This document shows positions 8,046 to 15,391 of a DNA stretch of 61,946 bases, in pieces. The DNA comes from JBBSGC01 sp038254525. GTDB lineage: Bacteria; Actinomycetota; Actinomycetes; Propionibacteriales; Nocardioidaceae. Under the pieces are notes generated by a model. That model made no database searches. It had not been told where the DNA came from and saw only the letters and a program-made list of their open reading frames with translations. Each line of letters opens with the position of its first letter. Position 1 is the first letter of the stretch. Made by a program: the position numbers and the translations under genes. The stretch spans positions 1 to 61,946 of the forward strand of contig JBBSGC010000001.1 of NCBI GenBank assembly GCA_038254525.1. Direction: 5' to 3'.

Positions 8046-8406
8046 GTTGCGATACTGCCGTCTCGAATTGTGAAACACAACCCAGCGGACACTCGTCGAC
8101 AGGCCTCCGCGGGAGCGAGTCCGCCGCACTCCCGCAGACGCCGCATCCAGTGCCGCACCGGAGTCCCCGATGCCGCACCGATGCCGCGCCGATGACGCGA
8201 GAGAACGCCATGCAGAGAACGGGTCTCAGCTCTGCCAACAGGCAGCTGACGGGGCTGGTGACGGGCTCGCAACTTGGCCACGACCGGCCCGCTTGCAAGG
8301 ACTGTTGACGCGACGCGCCGTTGGGTCATTGTCCTATCGGTCGTCAGTCCCTACCGTTCCAACGAGTCGAGCGCGGGCTCGGCATCGTTCACGGAAAGGT
8401 CAGACA
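8046..8406. other. Intergenic region between divergent iclR-type gene and hup
   Basis: 361 bp without a credible gene. In related actinobacteria leuC and leuD usually occupy this position. I see only a candidate hup promoter near the right end and Arg-rich chance frames; no leuCD remnants (for example aconitase-type Cys motifs) could be recognised. Confidence 0.6.
8329..8357 (+). promoter_or_regulatory. Candidate hup promoter
   Basis: TTGTCC and TACCGT are spaced by 17 bp, with the hup start 49 bp downstream. An alternative -35, TTGACG at 8305, has no good -10 partner at the right distance. Confidence 0.35.
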
Positions 8407-9162
8407 GTGAACAAGAGTCAACTGATCGAAGCGCTCGCCGCTCACTACGACGGCAACAAAAAGGCCGCCGCTCAGGCGCTCGACTCCGTGGTGCAGACCA
8501 TCACCCGGGAGGTGGCGAAGGGCGAGAAGGTCGCTATCACAGGGTTTGGCGCCTTCGAGAAGATCGTGCGGCCCGCGCGGATGGTCCGCAATCCGGCAAC
8601 TGGTGAGCGCATCCGGGCGAAAAAGACCGCGGTGCCGAAGTTCCGGGCCGGGGCGGACCTGAAGGCCGTGGTGTCGGGCGCGAAGAAGCCTCCGAAGCTC
8701 ACCGTCAGCAAGTCGACGAGCGTGTCGGCCGCTGGGGCGAAGAAGACGTCCAGCGCCAACAAGTCCGCCACCAAGAAGAGCACCGCGAACACCACCAAGA
8801 ACAACACCGCCACCAAGAAGAGCACCACCAAGGGCACCGCCGCCGCGAAGAGCACCACTGCAAGGAAGACCGCCGCCAAGGACAGCACCGGTGGTACGCG
8901 GGACTCGACTTCGGCGAAGCGCAGCACGTCAAGCGCAGCAAAGAAGACCGCAGCAAAGAAGACCACGGCCAAGACGACTCCTGCAAAGCGGAGCTCGTCG
9001 ACCACGCGCCGAAACTCACCCGCCAAGCAGGCCACAACCGGCAGGACGACTACCGGCAGGGCGACTACCGGCAGGACGACTACCGGGAGGGCGACCACAA
9101 GCAGGGCGACCACCGGCAGGGCAGCCACCGGCAGGAGCGCCGCCAAGAAGTCCACGCGCTGA
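8407..9162 (+). CDS. hup: DNA-binding protein HU with long basic repeat tail
   Basis: A 251-residue nucleoid protein. Residues 1-90 are a standard HU fold: MNKSQLIEALAAHYDGNKKAA, the turn EKVAITGFGAFEKI and the DNA-binding arm RMVRNPATGERIRAKKTAVPKF. The remaining 160 residues are Lys/Ala/Thr/Ser/Arg-rich and disordered, like the tails of mycobacterial HupB and Streptomyces HupS. Instead of ending in the PAKK-type repeats common there, the tail closes with seven pentapeptides of ATTGR/TTTGR type encoded by a 15-bp minisatellite. GTG 8407 follows a GGAAAGG ribosome site. It compacts DNA; the tail probably adds DNA affinity and may be a target of acetylation. Confidence 0.95.
   Translation: MNKSQLIEALAAHYDGNKKAAAQALDSVVQTITREVAKGEKVAITGFGAFEKIVRPARMVRNPATGERIRAKKTAVPKFRAGADLKAVVSGAKKPPKLTVSKSTSVSAAGAKKTSSANKSATKKSTANTTKNNTATKKSTTKGTAAAKSTTARKTAAKDSTGGTRDSTSAKRSTSSAAKKTAAKKTTAKTTPAKRSSSTTRRNSPAKQATTGRTTTGRATTGRTTTGRATTSRATTGRAATGRSAAKKSTR
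9031..9135 (+). repeat. 15-bp minisatellite x7 in the hup tail
   Basis: Seven in-frame copies of a 15-bp unit close to ACGACTACCGGCAGG. The codons vary slightly (AGG Arg is constant), so the unit has been copied and has then drifted. Each copy encodes a [A/T]-T/A-T-[G/S]-R pentapeptide. Confidence 0.9.
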
Positions 9163-9183
9163 CCCCGGAGGGGCTACGTGGCG

Positions 9184-9387
9184 TCAGGTGGCGGGCAGCA
9201 GTGACAGCTGGGTCACTGCCGGTGCCTCGGCGCCACTCACGACCACGAACACCCGCTGGCCGGGTCGGAGCAGCCGGAGGGATGCCGCCGCGAAGACCGA
9301 CCCGGGGAAGGCAAGCAGCACCCCGTTGTCCAGCAGCACGGTGCCGGTGCCGTCGGCCGGTTCAAAGCTCGCGACGGTCGCCTGCAT
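9184..9387 (-). CDS. Small cold-shock-like (OB-fold) protein
   Basis: A 67-residue protein starting MQATVASFEPADGTGTVLLDNG, which resembles the first strands of cold-shock proteins (consensus 'GtVk.Fd..kGyG.I..ddG'), and ending LRPGQRVFVVVSG...VTQLSLLP. The aromatic RNA-binding motifs KGFGFI and VFVHF are not kept, so nucleic-acid binding is doubtful. ATG 9387 is chosen because the upstream frame (to 9615) has no similarity. It faces hup and lies 10 bp downstream of cofC on the same strand, so it may be co-transcribed with cofC. Confidence 0.65.
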   Translation of the reverse strand: MQATVASFEPADGTGTVLLDNGVLLAFPGSVFAAASLRLLRPGQRVFVVVSGAEAPAVTQLSLLPAT

Positions 9388-9397
9388 GCGCGGCAAC

Positions 9398-10081
9398 CTA
9401 GCGCAGCCGTACCTCGTTGCTGACTTGACGATCCATCGCTGCCAGCACAGCTGCGGTGTGTTCTCCGACCCCGAAGCGTCGAGCTTGTTGCAGGTGTTCG
9501 ACGGTGTCCACGTCGCGACGCAGCGGAGCAAATTCGCGACGCGTGATTGCAACGGCGCCGTCGGCCCGGTGGGCAGCCAGCGACCCGGTGCCGAAACGCG
9601 GACGAACGACCACACCAGCCGGGATGAGCAGCGCCACTGTGCCGGAGCCTTCGCTGTCAGCCAGCACGGCCACCCGGTCGCTCGGTGCCTCCGCGAGCAG
9701 GGCGTCGACCAACGACGCAGTGGCCGACGGCAGGTCGCAGGTGAGCACCAGGACCGGTCGTTCGGGGCGCGTGGCGGCGACCCACCGCAGGCCTGCGCTC
9801 ACCGCCGCGTTGAGCTCCGGGACGTCGGGGAGTCGGTGCAGGTGCAGGTGCAGGTCGACAACGGCACCGGCCGGCAGCAGGTCGCCGCCCACTAGGACGA
9901 GATCTCGGACCGAGGTGCTGCGTCGCAGCGCGTCCACCGTGTCCTGGGCGAAGGCCGACGCCAACCGTTGCCGCCAGGGTCCTGCGTCGGCAGCAAGTCG
10001 CATCTTGGCTCGAGCGAGCTCCTTCATCGGCAGCACCGCCACCCATTCCGAGCTGCCGTCCACCGGTCCACGGTAGGTCAC
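9398..10081 (-). CDS. cofC: Phosphoenolpyruvate/2-phospho-L-lactate guanylyltransferase (F420 biosynthesis)
   Basis: A 227-residue nucleotidyltransferase of the CofC/FbiD family. It has the N-terminal nucleotide-binding segment WVAVLPMKELARAKMRL, the metal-binding LTCDLPSAT and the late motif SGTVALL...RFGTGSLAAH. In mycobacteria FbiD couples phosphoenolpyruvate to GTP as the first step of building coenzyme F420. This gene being near hup matches the mycobacterial FbiD (Rv2983) and hupB neighbourhood. GTG at 10081 is taken as the start, and a second GTG six codons later is possible. It diverges from plsC with a 49-bp gap. Confidence 0.88.
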   Translation of the reverse strand: MTYRGPVDGSSEWVAVLPMKELARAKMRLAADAGPWRQRLASAFAQDTVDALRRSTSVRDLVLVGGDLLPAGAVVDLHLHLHRLPDVPELNAAVSAGLRWVAATRPERPVLVLTCDLPSATASLVDALLAEAPSDRVAVLADSEGSGTVALLIPAGVVVRPRFGTGSLAAHRADGAVAITRREFAPLRRDVDTVEHLQQARRFGVGEHTAAVLAAMDRQVSNEVRLR

Positions 10082-10130
10082 CCTGCGGCGTAGGCTCGTT
10101 CCCCTTCGACCCGGCGGCGGAAGGAAAGGT

Positions 10131-10892
10131 GTGGCCCAGCGGAGCTGCGGACGGGCGCTGCGAACCGTCATCTCCGTGGTTCGTCCGCTGCTCAAGCTCC
10201 TCACCCGGCACGACTGGCAGGGCGGTGACTCCTTCCCCGACGGTGGCTTCGTCATCGTCGCCAACCACATATCGCATGTCGATCCGCTGACTCTCGGCCA
10301 CTTCCTCGTCGAATCCGGGACGCCACCGCGGTTCCTCGCCAAGGCGAGCGTCCTGGACGTCCCTCTCGTCGGCCGGATCCTCGCCGCCAGCGGGCAGATC
10401 CCGGTGTACCGCGGGACGGCTACCGCCTCGCACGCTTTCGACGCAGCGGTTGAAGCCGTCGAGGCCGGGAAGGCGGTGATCATCTATCCCGAGGGAACAA
10501 TCACCCGAGAACCACGACAGTGGCCGATGGTCGGCAAGACCGGTGCGGCCCGCGTGGCGCTCGCGACATCGTGCCCGGTAATCCCGGTCGCTCAGTGGGG
10601 TCCGGAACGCATCCTGCCGCCGTACTCCAAGCGGCTGCGCCTGTGGCCGCCCACGACTGTCACCGTGCGCGTCGGATCTTGCGTCCCGCTCGACGACCTG
10701 CGCGGGGCGGAGCTGACCACCGAGATACTTCGCGAGGCGACTGACCGCATCATGACCGCGATCACGGCGCTGCTCGAGGAGATCCGGGGCGAGCGGGCCC
10801 CGGCCGTCCGCTACGACCCCCAGCTGCACGCGCTGCCTTGTATTGGCAACCCCCACCGGCCCGAGGGCCCCGACGAGGCACGAGGTGCCTGA
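10131..10892 (+). CDS. plsC: 1-acyl-sn-glycerol-3-phosphate acyltransferase
   Basis: A 253-residue PlsC-family enzyme that acylates lysophosphatidate to phosphatidate at the membrane. The catalytic NHISHVD motif carries His46 and Asp51; the substrate-binding PEGT motif is at 120-123, with VPLVGRILAASGQIPVYRG between. GTG 10131 has a strong purine-rich site (GGAAGGAAAGG) just upstream. Its stop shares one base with the start of gpsA (TGATG), so the two phospholipid genes are translationally coupled. Confidence 0.92.
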   Translation: MAQRSCGRALRTVISVVRPLLKLLTRHDWQGGDSFPDGGFVIVANHISHVDPLTLGHFLVESGTPPRFLAKASVLDVPLVGRILAASGQIPVYRGTATASHAFDAAVEAVEAGKAVIIYPEGTITREPRQWPMVGKTGAARVALATSCPVIPVAQWGPERILPPYSKRLRLWPPTTVTVRVGSCVPLDDLRGAELTTEILREATDRIMTAITALLEEIRGERAPAVRYDPQLHALPCIGNPHRPEGPDEARGA

Positions 10893-11893
10893 TGGCCACG
10901 GTTGCGGTGATGGGCGCCGGATCCTGGGGGACCGCGTTCTCGCTGGTCCTGGCCGACGCCGGCAACGTGGTGCGACTGTGGGCTCGCCGCCCCGAGGTCT
11001 GCACGACGATAACGACGAACCGGTCGAACCCCGAGTACCTGCCCGGCGTCGAGCTGCCGGTCACCATCCGGGCCAGCTCCGATGCCGCGGAGGTCCTCGC
11101 GGGCGCGGACGTCGTCGTCCTGGCTGTCCCGTCGCAGACCCTGCGGGAGAACCTGCTGACCTGGGCGCCGCTGATCCCGCACGACGCGGTCCGCGTCAGC
11201 CTGATGAAAGGCGTCGAGCTCGGCACGCACCTGCGGATGAGCGAGGTCGTGACAGAGGTCACCAAGGCACCGCCACAGCTTGTAGCGGTGGTCAGCGGCC
11301 CGAACCTGGCCAGGGAGATCGCCGCGAGGCAGCCGGCGGCGAGTGTGATCGCGTGCGTCGACGAAGATGTCGCGGCCCGGCTGCAAGGGCTGTGCCACAC
11401 GCCTGTGTTCCGGCCGTATACCAACACCGACGTCGTCGGTTGCGAGCTCGGCGGGACCACCAAGAACGTCATAGCCCTCGCGGTGGGTATCGGCGTGGGC
11501 CTGGGATTCGGTGACAACGCCCGGGCGTCGGTGATCACGCGCGGCCTAGCTGAGACAAGTCGACTGGCTCACGCGATGGGCGCGGACCCGGTGACGCTCG
11601 CCGGGCTGGCGGGGCTGGGCGACCTGGTGGCGACGTGCTCGTCGCCGCTGTCGCGCAACCGGACGTTCGGCCAGAACCTGGGCAAGGGGATGAGCGTGGC
11701 CGACATCGCCGGCTCGACGCGCCAGGTCGCAGAGGGCGTCAAGTCCTGCCAGTCGATATCCGAGCTGGCTCGCGCGCACGGCGTGGACATGCCCATCGTC
11801 GACCACGTGGCGGCCGTGGTTCGGGGCGAGCTGGAGCCGCGGGAGATGCTCGTTTCGCTGCTCGCCCGCTCCACCAAGGCAGAGCGTCGCTGA
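10892..11893 (+). CDS. gpsA: Glycerol-3-phosphate dehydrogenase [NAD(P)+]
   Basis: A 333-residue enzyme that reduces dihydroxyacetone phosphate to sn-glycerol-3-phosphate for phospholipids. The Rossmann motif is VMGAGSWGTAFS at the N-terminus; VSGPNLAREIA, CELGGTTKNVIALAVGIGVGL (catalytic Lys) and AGLGDLVATCSSPLSRNR are family signatures. ATG 10892 overlaps the plsC stop by one base. The gene ends 20 bp before the convergent PLP-enzyme gene. Confidence 0.96.
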   Translation: MATVAVMGAGSWGTAFSLVLADAGNVVRLWARRPEVCTTITTNRSNPEYLPGVELPVTIRASSDAAEVLAGADVVVLAVPSQTLRENLLTWAPLIPHDAVRVSLMKGVELGTHLRMSEVVTEVTKAPPQLVAVVSGPNLAREIAARQPAASVIACVDEDVAARLQGLCHTPVFRPYTNTDVVGCELGGTTKNVIALAVGIGVGLGFGDNARASVITRGLAETSRLAHAMGADPVTLAGLAGLGDLVATCSSPLSRNRTFGQNLGKGMSVADIAGSTRQVAEGVKSCQSISELARAHGVDMPIVDHVAAVVRGELEPREMLVSLLARSTKAERR

Positions 11894-11913
11894 AGCCCGT
11901 CGTTGAGAACCGT

Positions 11914-13116
11914 CTACACCTGCGGAGCGGCCAAGCCGTCCAACACTTCCAACAGGTCAGCCCAGAGATCATCGACGTCCTCGATGCCCACCGACATGCG
12001 GACCAGCGCTTCCGGCACGGTGTGCGGCTCGCCGCTCCAGCGTCGTCGTCGCTCGAAGCTCGACTGGACGCCACCGAGGCTGGTCGCGTGCACCCACAGC
12101 CGCGTCGAGCGCGTCAACCGGTCGGCGGCCGCGGGGCCCGCGACCAGCTCGATCGAGATCATGCCGCCTCGCCCCGGGTAGTGGACGCGCGCGACCGCCT
12201 CGTGACCGGCCAGCCGCTCGGCGAGGGTGGCGGCGTTGGTCTGCGCTCGTTCCAGGCGCAGGTGCAGGGTGCGTACCCCCCGGGCGGCGAGCCACGACTC
12301 CAGCACGCCGGGCAGGGCCCCTCGGGAGCGGCGTTGCTCGTCCAGCGCGGTGAAGGTGGCGTCGTCGCGGGTCACCACGGCGCCGAGCATCAGGTCGCTG
12401 TGGCCGGACAGGAACTTGGTCGCCGAGTGAACGACCAGGTCGGCGCCGAGGTCCAGCGGACGCTGACCCAGCGGAGTGGCGAACGTGTTGTCCACGGCGA
12501 CCTGGGCACCTGCCTCGTGCGCTCCGGCGCAGATGGCCGCGATGTCGGCGATCTCCAGCATCGGGTTGGTCGGCGACTCCAGCCACACCAGCGCGGCGCC
12601 GTCACCTGCCTTGGCCGCCTTCAGTACGGCCTCGGTGTCGGTGATGTCGACCGTCCGGACCTCGACCTGGCCGCGCTGCTCCTTGGTCGCGAGCAGGTGC
12701 AGCGTCCCGAGATAGGCGTGCGCCGGCGCGACCACGGCCTCGCCGGGCGCCACCAGGTCGAGCACAGTCGCCACGGCGGCCATGCCGGAGGAGAAGGTCA
12801 GTGCTCGGCCGTCCTCCAGAGCGCCCAGCACCTCCTCGAAGGCGGTCCACGTCGGGTTGGCGTAGCGGCCGTACTCCAGTTCGCCGCCACCCACGTAGGT
12901 GCTGGCCATCGTGAGCGGCGCGTTGAGCGGGGCGTCAGGCTCGTGCGCCGGCCGCCCGGCCGTCACGGCCACCGTCGCCGGCGCCAACGTCGCGCCCGGG
13001 TCAGGCGCCTCCGAAGCGGGTGAGCCAAAAGCGGGTGAGCCGGAAGCAGATGAGCCGGAAGCAGATGAGCCGGAAGCAGATGAGTCCGAAGTGGTGAAGT
13101 CCACAGAGTGCGTCAT
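11914..13116 (-). CDS. Cystathionine gamma-synthase/lyase-type PLP enzyme
   Basis: A 400-residue Cys/Met-metabolism PLP enzyme. The PLP lysine is Lys234 in HSATKFLSGHSDLMLG; YGRYANPTW, SSGMAAVATVL, WLESPTNPMLEI and VDNTFATP are all conserved. It catalyses gamma-elimination or replacement in transsulfuration; synthase and lyase cannot be separated by eye. The N-terminus carries a Ser/Ala/Gly-rich extension of about 45 residues encoded by a 15-bp repeat, unusual for the family, so the true start could be internal, though the first clear ATG is at 13116. It stands alone between gpsA and ddl. Confidence 0.88.
   Translation of the reverse strand: MTHSVDFTTSDSSASGSSASGSSASGSPAFGSPASEAPDPGATLAPATVAVTAGRPAHEPDAPLNAPLTMASTYVGGGELEYGRYANPTWTAFEEVLGALEDGRALTFSSGMAAVATVLDLVAPGEAVVAPAHAYLGTLHLLATKEQRGQVEVRTVDITDTEAVLKAAKAGDGAALVWLESPTNPMLEIADIAAICAGAHEAGAQVAVDNTFATPLGQRPLDLGADLVVHSATKFLSGHSDLMLGAVVTRDDATFTALDEQRRSRGALPGVLESWLAARGVRTLHLRLERAQTNAATLAERLAGHEAVARVHYPGRGGMISIELVAGPAAADRLTRSTRLWVHATSLGGVQSSFERRRRWSGEPHTVPEALVRMSVGIEDVDDLWADLLEVLDGLAAPQV
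13021..13095 (-). repeat. 15-bp tandem repeat x5 in the N-terminal extension of the PLP enzyme
   Basis: Five consecutive 15-bp units on the plus strand (TGAGCCGGAAGCAGA as centre copies, outer copies diverged) encode repeated Ser-Ala-Ser-Gly-Ser on the minus strand. Confidence 0.88.
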
Positions 13117-13184
13117 GGCCCCATCTTCGCCGACACTATTCGACAGCGTGTCAGGCCAGGGCGTGACCGGTAGGGTCGCAGCCG

Positions 13185-14390
13185 ATGACGCACCCGCAGA
13201 GCAGCGCCGATGCCAGCGTGGAGTCGGGGAGCCACACCGACTCCAAGACCCTCGCGGGCGGCTCGACGGCCCGCGCCGAGCGCCGGATCCGGGTGGGCGT
13301 GGTCTTCGGCGGTCGCTCGAGCGAGCACGGGGTCTCCTGCTTGACGGCCGGGGAGGTGATCCGCGCCATCGACTTGGATCGCTATGAAGTGCTGCCGATC
13401 GGGATCACCCGCGACGGCGGCTGGGTGCTCGAGTCCGACGAACCACAGCGGTTCACGATCACCGAGCGACGACTGCCACAGGTCGACCCGCAGCGGGCCG
13501 CCGTGGCACTGACCCACGAGGTCGGTCGGCGCGAGCTCGTCGTGCACGAGCCCGGCGCGGTGCCCCGCACCCTGGGACAGGTCGACGTGGTGCTGCCCTT
13601 GCTGCACGGTCCTTGGGGCGAGGACGGAACTCTCCAGGGCCTCCTGGAGATGGCCGGCGTGCGTTACGTCGGCGCCGGCGTGCTGGCCAGCGCCGTGAGC
13701 ATGGACAAGCAGATGATGAAGCGGGCGTTCGCCGCCGCCGGACTGCCGGTCCTGCCGTACGTGGTGGTCCTACCCCGGGAGTGGGACCGAGACCGTGCAG
13801 CAGTTCGGGAGTCCGTTGCCTCCCTCGGCCGACCGGTGTTCGTGAAGCCGGCCCGCGCGGGTTCCAGCGTCGGCATTACCCGGGTCGAGGACCTCGGCGA
13901 CCTCGACGACGCGATTGAGCGGGCCCGAGAGTTCGACCCGAAGGTGCTCGTCGAAGCCGCCGCCGTCGGCGCTCGTGAGATCGAGTGCGGCGTCCTGGAA
14001 GCCCTCGACGGCTCGGGGCCGGAGGCCAGCGTGCCGGGCGAGATCATCATCGACGCGGACTCCGGTCACACCTGGTACGACTTCGAGGCGAAGTACGTCG
14101 ACGGTGGCGGAACCGCCCAGGTCCCGGCAGACCTGCCCTCCAGCGTTGAGGAGCTGGTGCGCTCGCAGGCCGTGGTGGCGTTCGAGGCGGTCTGCGGGGA
14201 GGGGCTGGCCCGGGTCGACTTCTTCTATCTACCCAACGGCTCGGTCGTGGCCAACGAGATCAACACGATGCCCGGCTTCACGCCCACCTCGATGTTCCCC
14301 GCGATGTGGGCCGCCAGCGGAGTGGACTATCCGGCGCTGGTCGACCGGCTGCTCCGGCTGGCGCTGCAGCGGGGTACGGGCCTGCGCTGA
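13185..14390 (+). CDS. ddl: D-alanine--D-alanine ligase
   Basis: A 401-residue ATP-grasp enzyme that joins two D-Ala for peptidoglycan. GGRSSEHGVSCLTA is the N-terminal signature, LLHGPWGEDGTLQGLLEMAGVRYVG the next, followed by the ATP-binding VFVKPARAGSSVGI and the C-terminal DFFYLPNGSVVANEINTMPGFTPTSMFP with Mg2+ ligands. A 30-residue poorly conserved N-terminal tail precedes the core. The TSMFP end suggests a standard D-Ala-D-Ala type, not a D-Ala-D-Lac type. The start is 68 bp from the divergent PLP-enzyme gene. Confidence 0.95.
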   Translation: MTHPQSSADASVESGSHTDSKTLAGGSTARAERRIRVGVVFGGRSSEHGVSCLTAGEVIRAIDLDRYEVLPIGITRDGGWVLESDEPQRFTITERRLPQVDPQRAAVALTHEVGRRELVVHEPGAVPRTLGQVDVVLPLLHGPWGEDGTLQGLLEMAGVRYVGAGVLASAVSMDKQMMKRAFAAAGLPVLPYVVVLPREWDRDRAAVRESVASLGRPVFVKPARAGSSVGITRVEDLGDLDDAIERAREFDPKVLVEAAAVGAREIECGVLEALDGSGPEASVPGEIIIDADSGHTWYDFEAKYVDGGGTAQVPADLPSSVEELVRSQAVVAFEAVCGEGLARVDFFYLPNGSVVANEINTMPGFTPTSMFPAMWAASGVDYPALVDRLLRLALQRGTGLR

Positions 14391-14422
14391 GCCGCAAGCC
14401 GCAAGCCGCAAGCCGCAAGCCG
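14391..14422. repeat. 7-bp tandem repeat (GCCGCAA x4) after ddl
   Basis: Four and a half exact copies of GCCGCAA begin at the base after the ddl stop, between convergent genes. The period of 7 is not a multiple of three, consistent with non-coding DNA. Confidence 0.9.
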
Positions 14423-14431
14423 GCAGTCGGT

Positions 14432-14446
14432 AACCGGCAACCGGTT
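14432..14446. terminator. Short hairpin between ddl and the DUF3515 gene
   Basis: AACCGG-CAA-CCGGTT is a perfect 6-bp stem with a 3-nt loop, placed where two convergent genes end; its last base is in the stop codon of the minus-strand gene. There is no T-tract, as usual in high-GC genomes, so termination is inferred from position only. Confidence 0.4.
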
Positions 14447-14973
14447 CAGACGCAGCGGTGCACTACCGGGTCGGTCCGCTTCACCGCGGTCGCCAACCCG
14501 AGCAGGGGACCGGACTCCGGCGCGTAGGTGTGCGGCACCGTGACCTCGACGACACTCGCCCGCCCGATCGTGGTGAACCGGTAGTCCTCGCCAAGGTTCT
14601 CGGCATACCACGCGACTCCGTCGAGCACGGCGCACCGAGAAGCCGGGCCCAGGCCGCTGGCGGCGCTGGTGCCGCACCGCAGCACGATCGCGGGATCGCC
14701 CCACGCGGCCACCGCACCGGTGGACTGCACGGTGCGGATGGACTGTCCGGCCAACGACCGGGGCAGCGCATCGACCAGCTGGCGGCACCTGGCTGCATCG
14801 TCACCGCGAGGCGCTGGCGCGTCGATCTGCATCGGTCCGGCGCAGGCACCGAGCGCCATGACGGCACCAACCACCGTCCCCACGACAGCACGACCGGTCA
14901 CCGTTCGGCCGTGTGACGTCGGCCGGTGTGGCGTCCGCCAGTGTGGCGTCGGCCGGTGTGGCGGCGGTGGCAT
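14446..14973 (-). CDS. DUF3515 family lipoprotein
   Basis: A 175-residue actinobacterial envelope protein. After a charged start comes a hydrophobic stretch VVGTVVGAVMALGAC that ends in a lipobox-like LGAC, so it is probably lipid-anchored outside the membrane. Conserved later parts are CRQLVDALP, GQSIRTV, WGDPAIVLRCG and RFTTIGRASVVEVTVP. The function of DUF3515 is unknown; its place beside ddl and thiL is conserved in actinobacteria. The first 25 residues (His/Pro/Arg/Thr-rich) come from a 15-bp repeat and may not be translated; a start nearer the hydrophobic segment is possible. Confidence 0.8.
   Translation of the reverse strand: MPPPPHRPTPHWRTPHRPTSHGRTVTGRAVVGTVVGAVMALGACAGPMQIDAPAPRGDDAARCRQLVDALPRSLAGQSIRTVQSTGAVAAWGDPAIVLRCGTSAASGLGPASRCAVLDGVAWYAENLGEDYRFTTIGRASVVEVTVPHTYAPESGPLLGLATAVKRTDPVVHRCV
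14912..14971 (-). repeat. 15-bp tandem repeat x4 at the DUF3515 gene start
   Basis: Four imperfect copies of TGTGGCGTCGGCCGG (plus strand) cover the annotated N-terminus of the lipoprotein gene. Confidence 0.8.
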
Positions 14974-14998
14974 CCTGCCGGCGGCGGGGCAGGAGCGC

Positions 14999-15235
14999 TC
15001 AGATGTGGACCACCGGGCAGGTCAGTGTGCGGGTGATCCCCGCGATGTTCTGCACCCGGGCGACGACAAGCTGACCGAGCTCGTCGACGTTCTTCGCCTC
15101 TGCCCGCACTATCACGTCGTAGGGGCCGGTGACATCCTCGGCGAGGGTGACGCCGTCGACGTCCGCGATCTCGCGGGCGACGTCGGCTGCCTTGCCGACC
15201 TCGGTCTGGATCAGGATGTACGCCTGCACCGCCAT
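14999..15235 (-). CDS. Stand-alone Lrp/AsnC ligand-binding (RAM) domain protein
   Basis: A 78-residue protein consisting only of the effector domain of Lrp/AsnC regulators: AVQAYILIQTEVGKAADVAREI, GVTLAEDVTGPYDVIVRAEAKNVDELGQLV and ITRTLTCPVV. No helix-turn-helix is present, so it cannot bind DNA by itself; such RAM proteins form oligomers and bind amino acids. It is set next to thiL in many actinobacteria. ATG 15235 is chosen; the frame upstream to 15367 has no family match. Confidence 0.85.
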   Translation of the reverse strand: MAVQAYILIQTEVGKAADVAREIADVDGVTLAEDVTGPYDVIVRAEAKNVDELGQLVVARVQNIAGITRTLTCPVVHI

Positions 15236-15391
15236 GGTCGCTCTCCGCTCACTCGACATGTCGGGGAATCGGTCGCGGCTCACGCTACAGGGTGGGCAAG
15301 CACCCGAATGCCACGCGCAGCCGGAGCCACCGGGTGCGGCTGCGACCACACCTGCAACCAGGGCCACCGCACTGTCGGACAGGATGGTGGC

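Noticed and set aside
8472..9155. 227-residue Val/Leu-rich minus-strand frame
   Set aside because: It is the exact antisense of the Lys/Thr-rich hup tail; its hydrophobic look is a product of that composition, not a membrane protein.
9163..9173. CCCCGGAGGGG hairpin after hup as terminator
   Set aside because: The stem is only 4 bp with a 3-nt loop and no T-run; too weak to list as a feature.
14669..15391. 240-residue N-terminal extension of thiL
   Set aside because: It lies antisense to DUF3515 and the RAM gene, lacks similarity to ThiL, and a normal start is at 15392.
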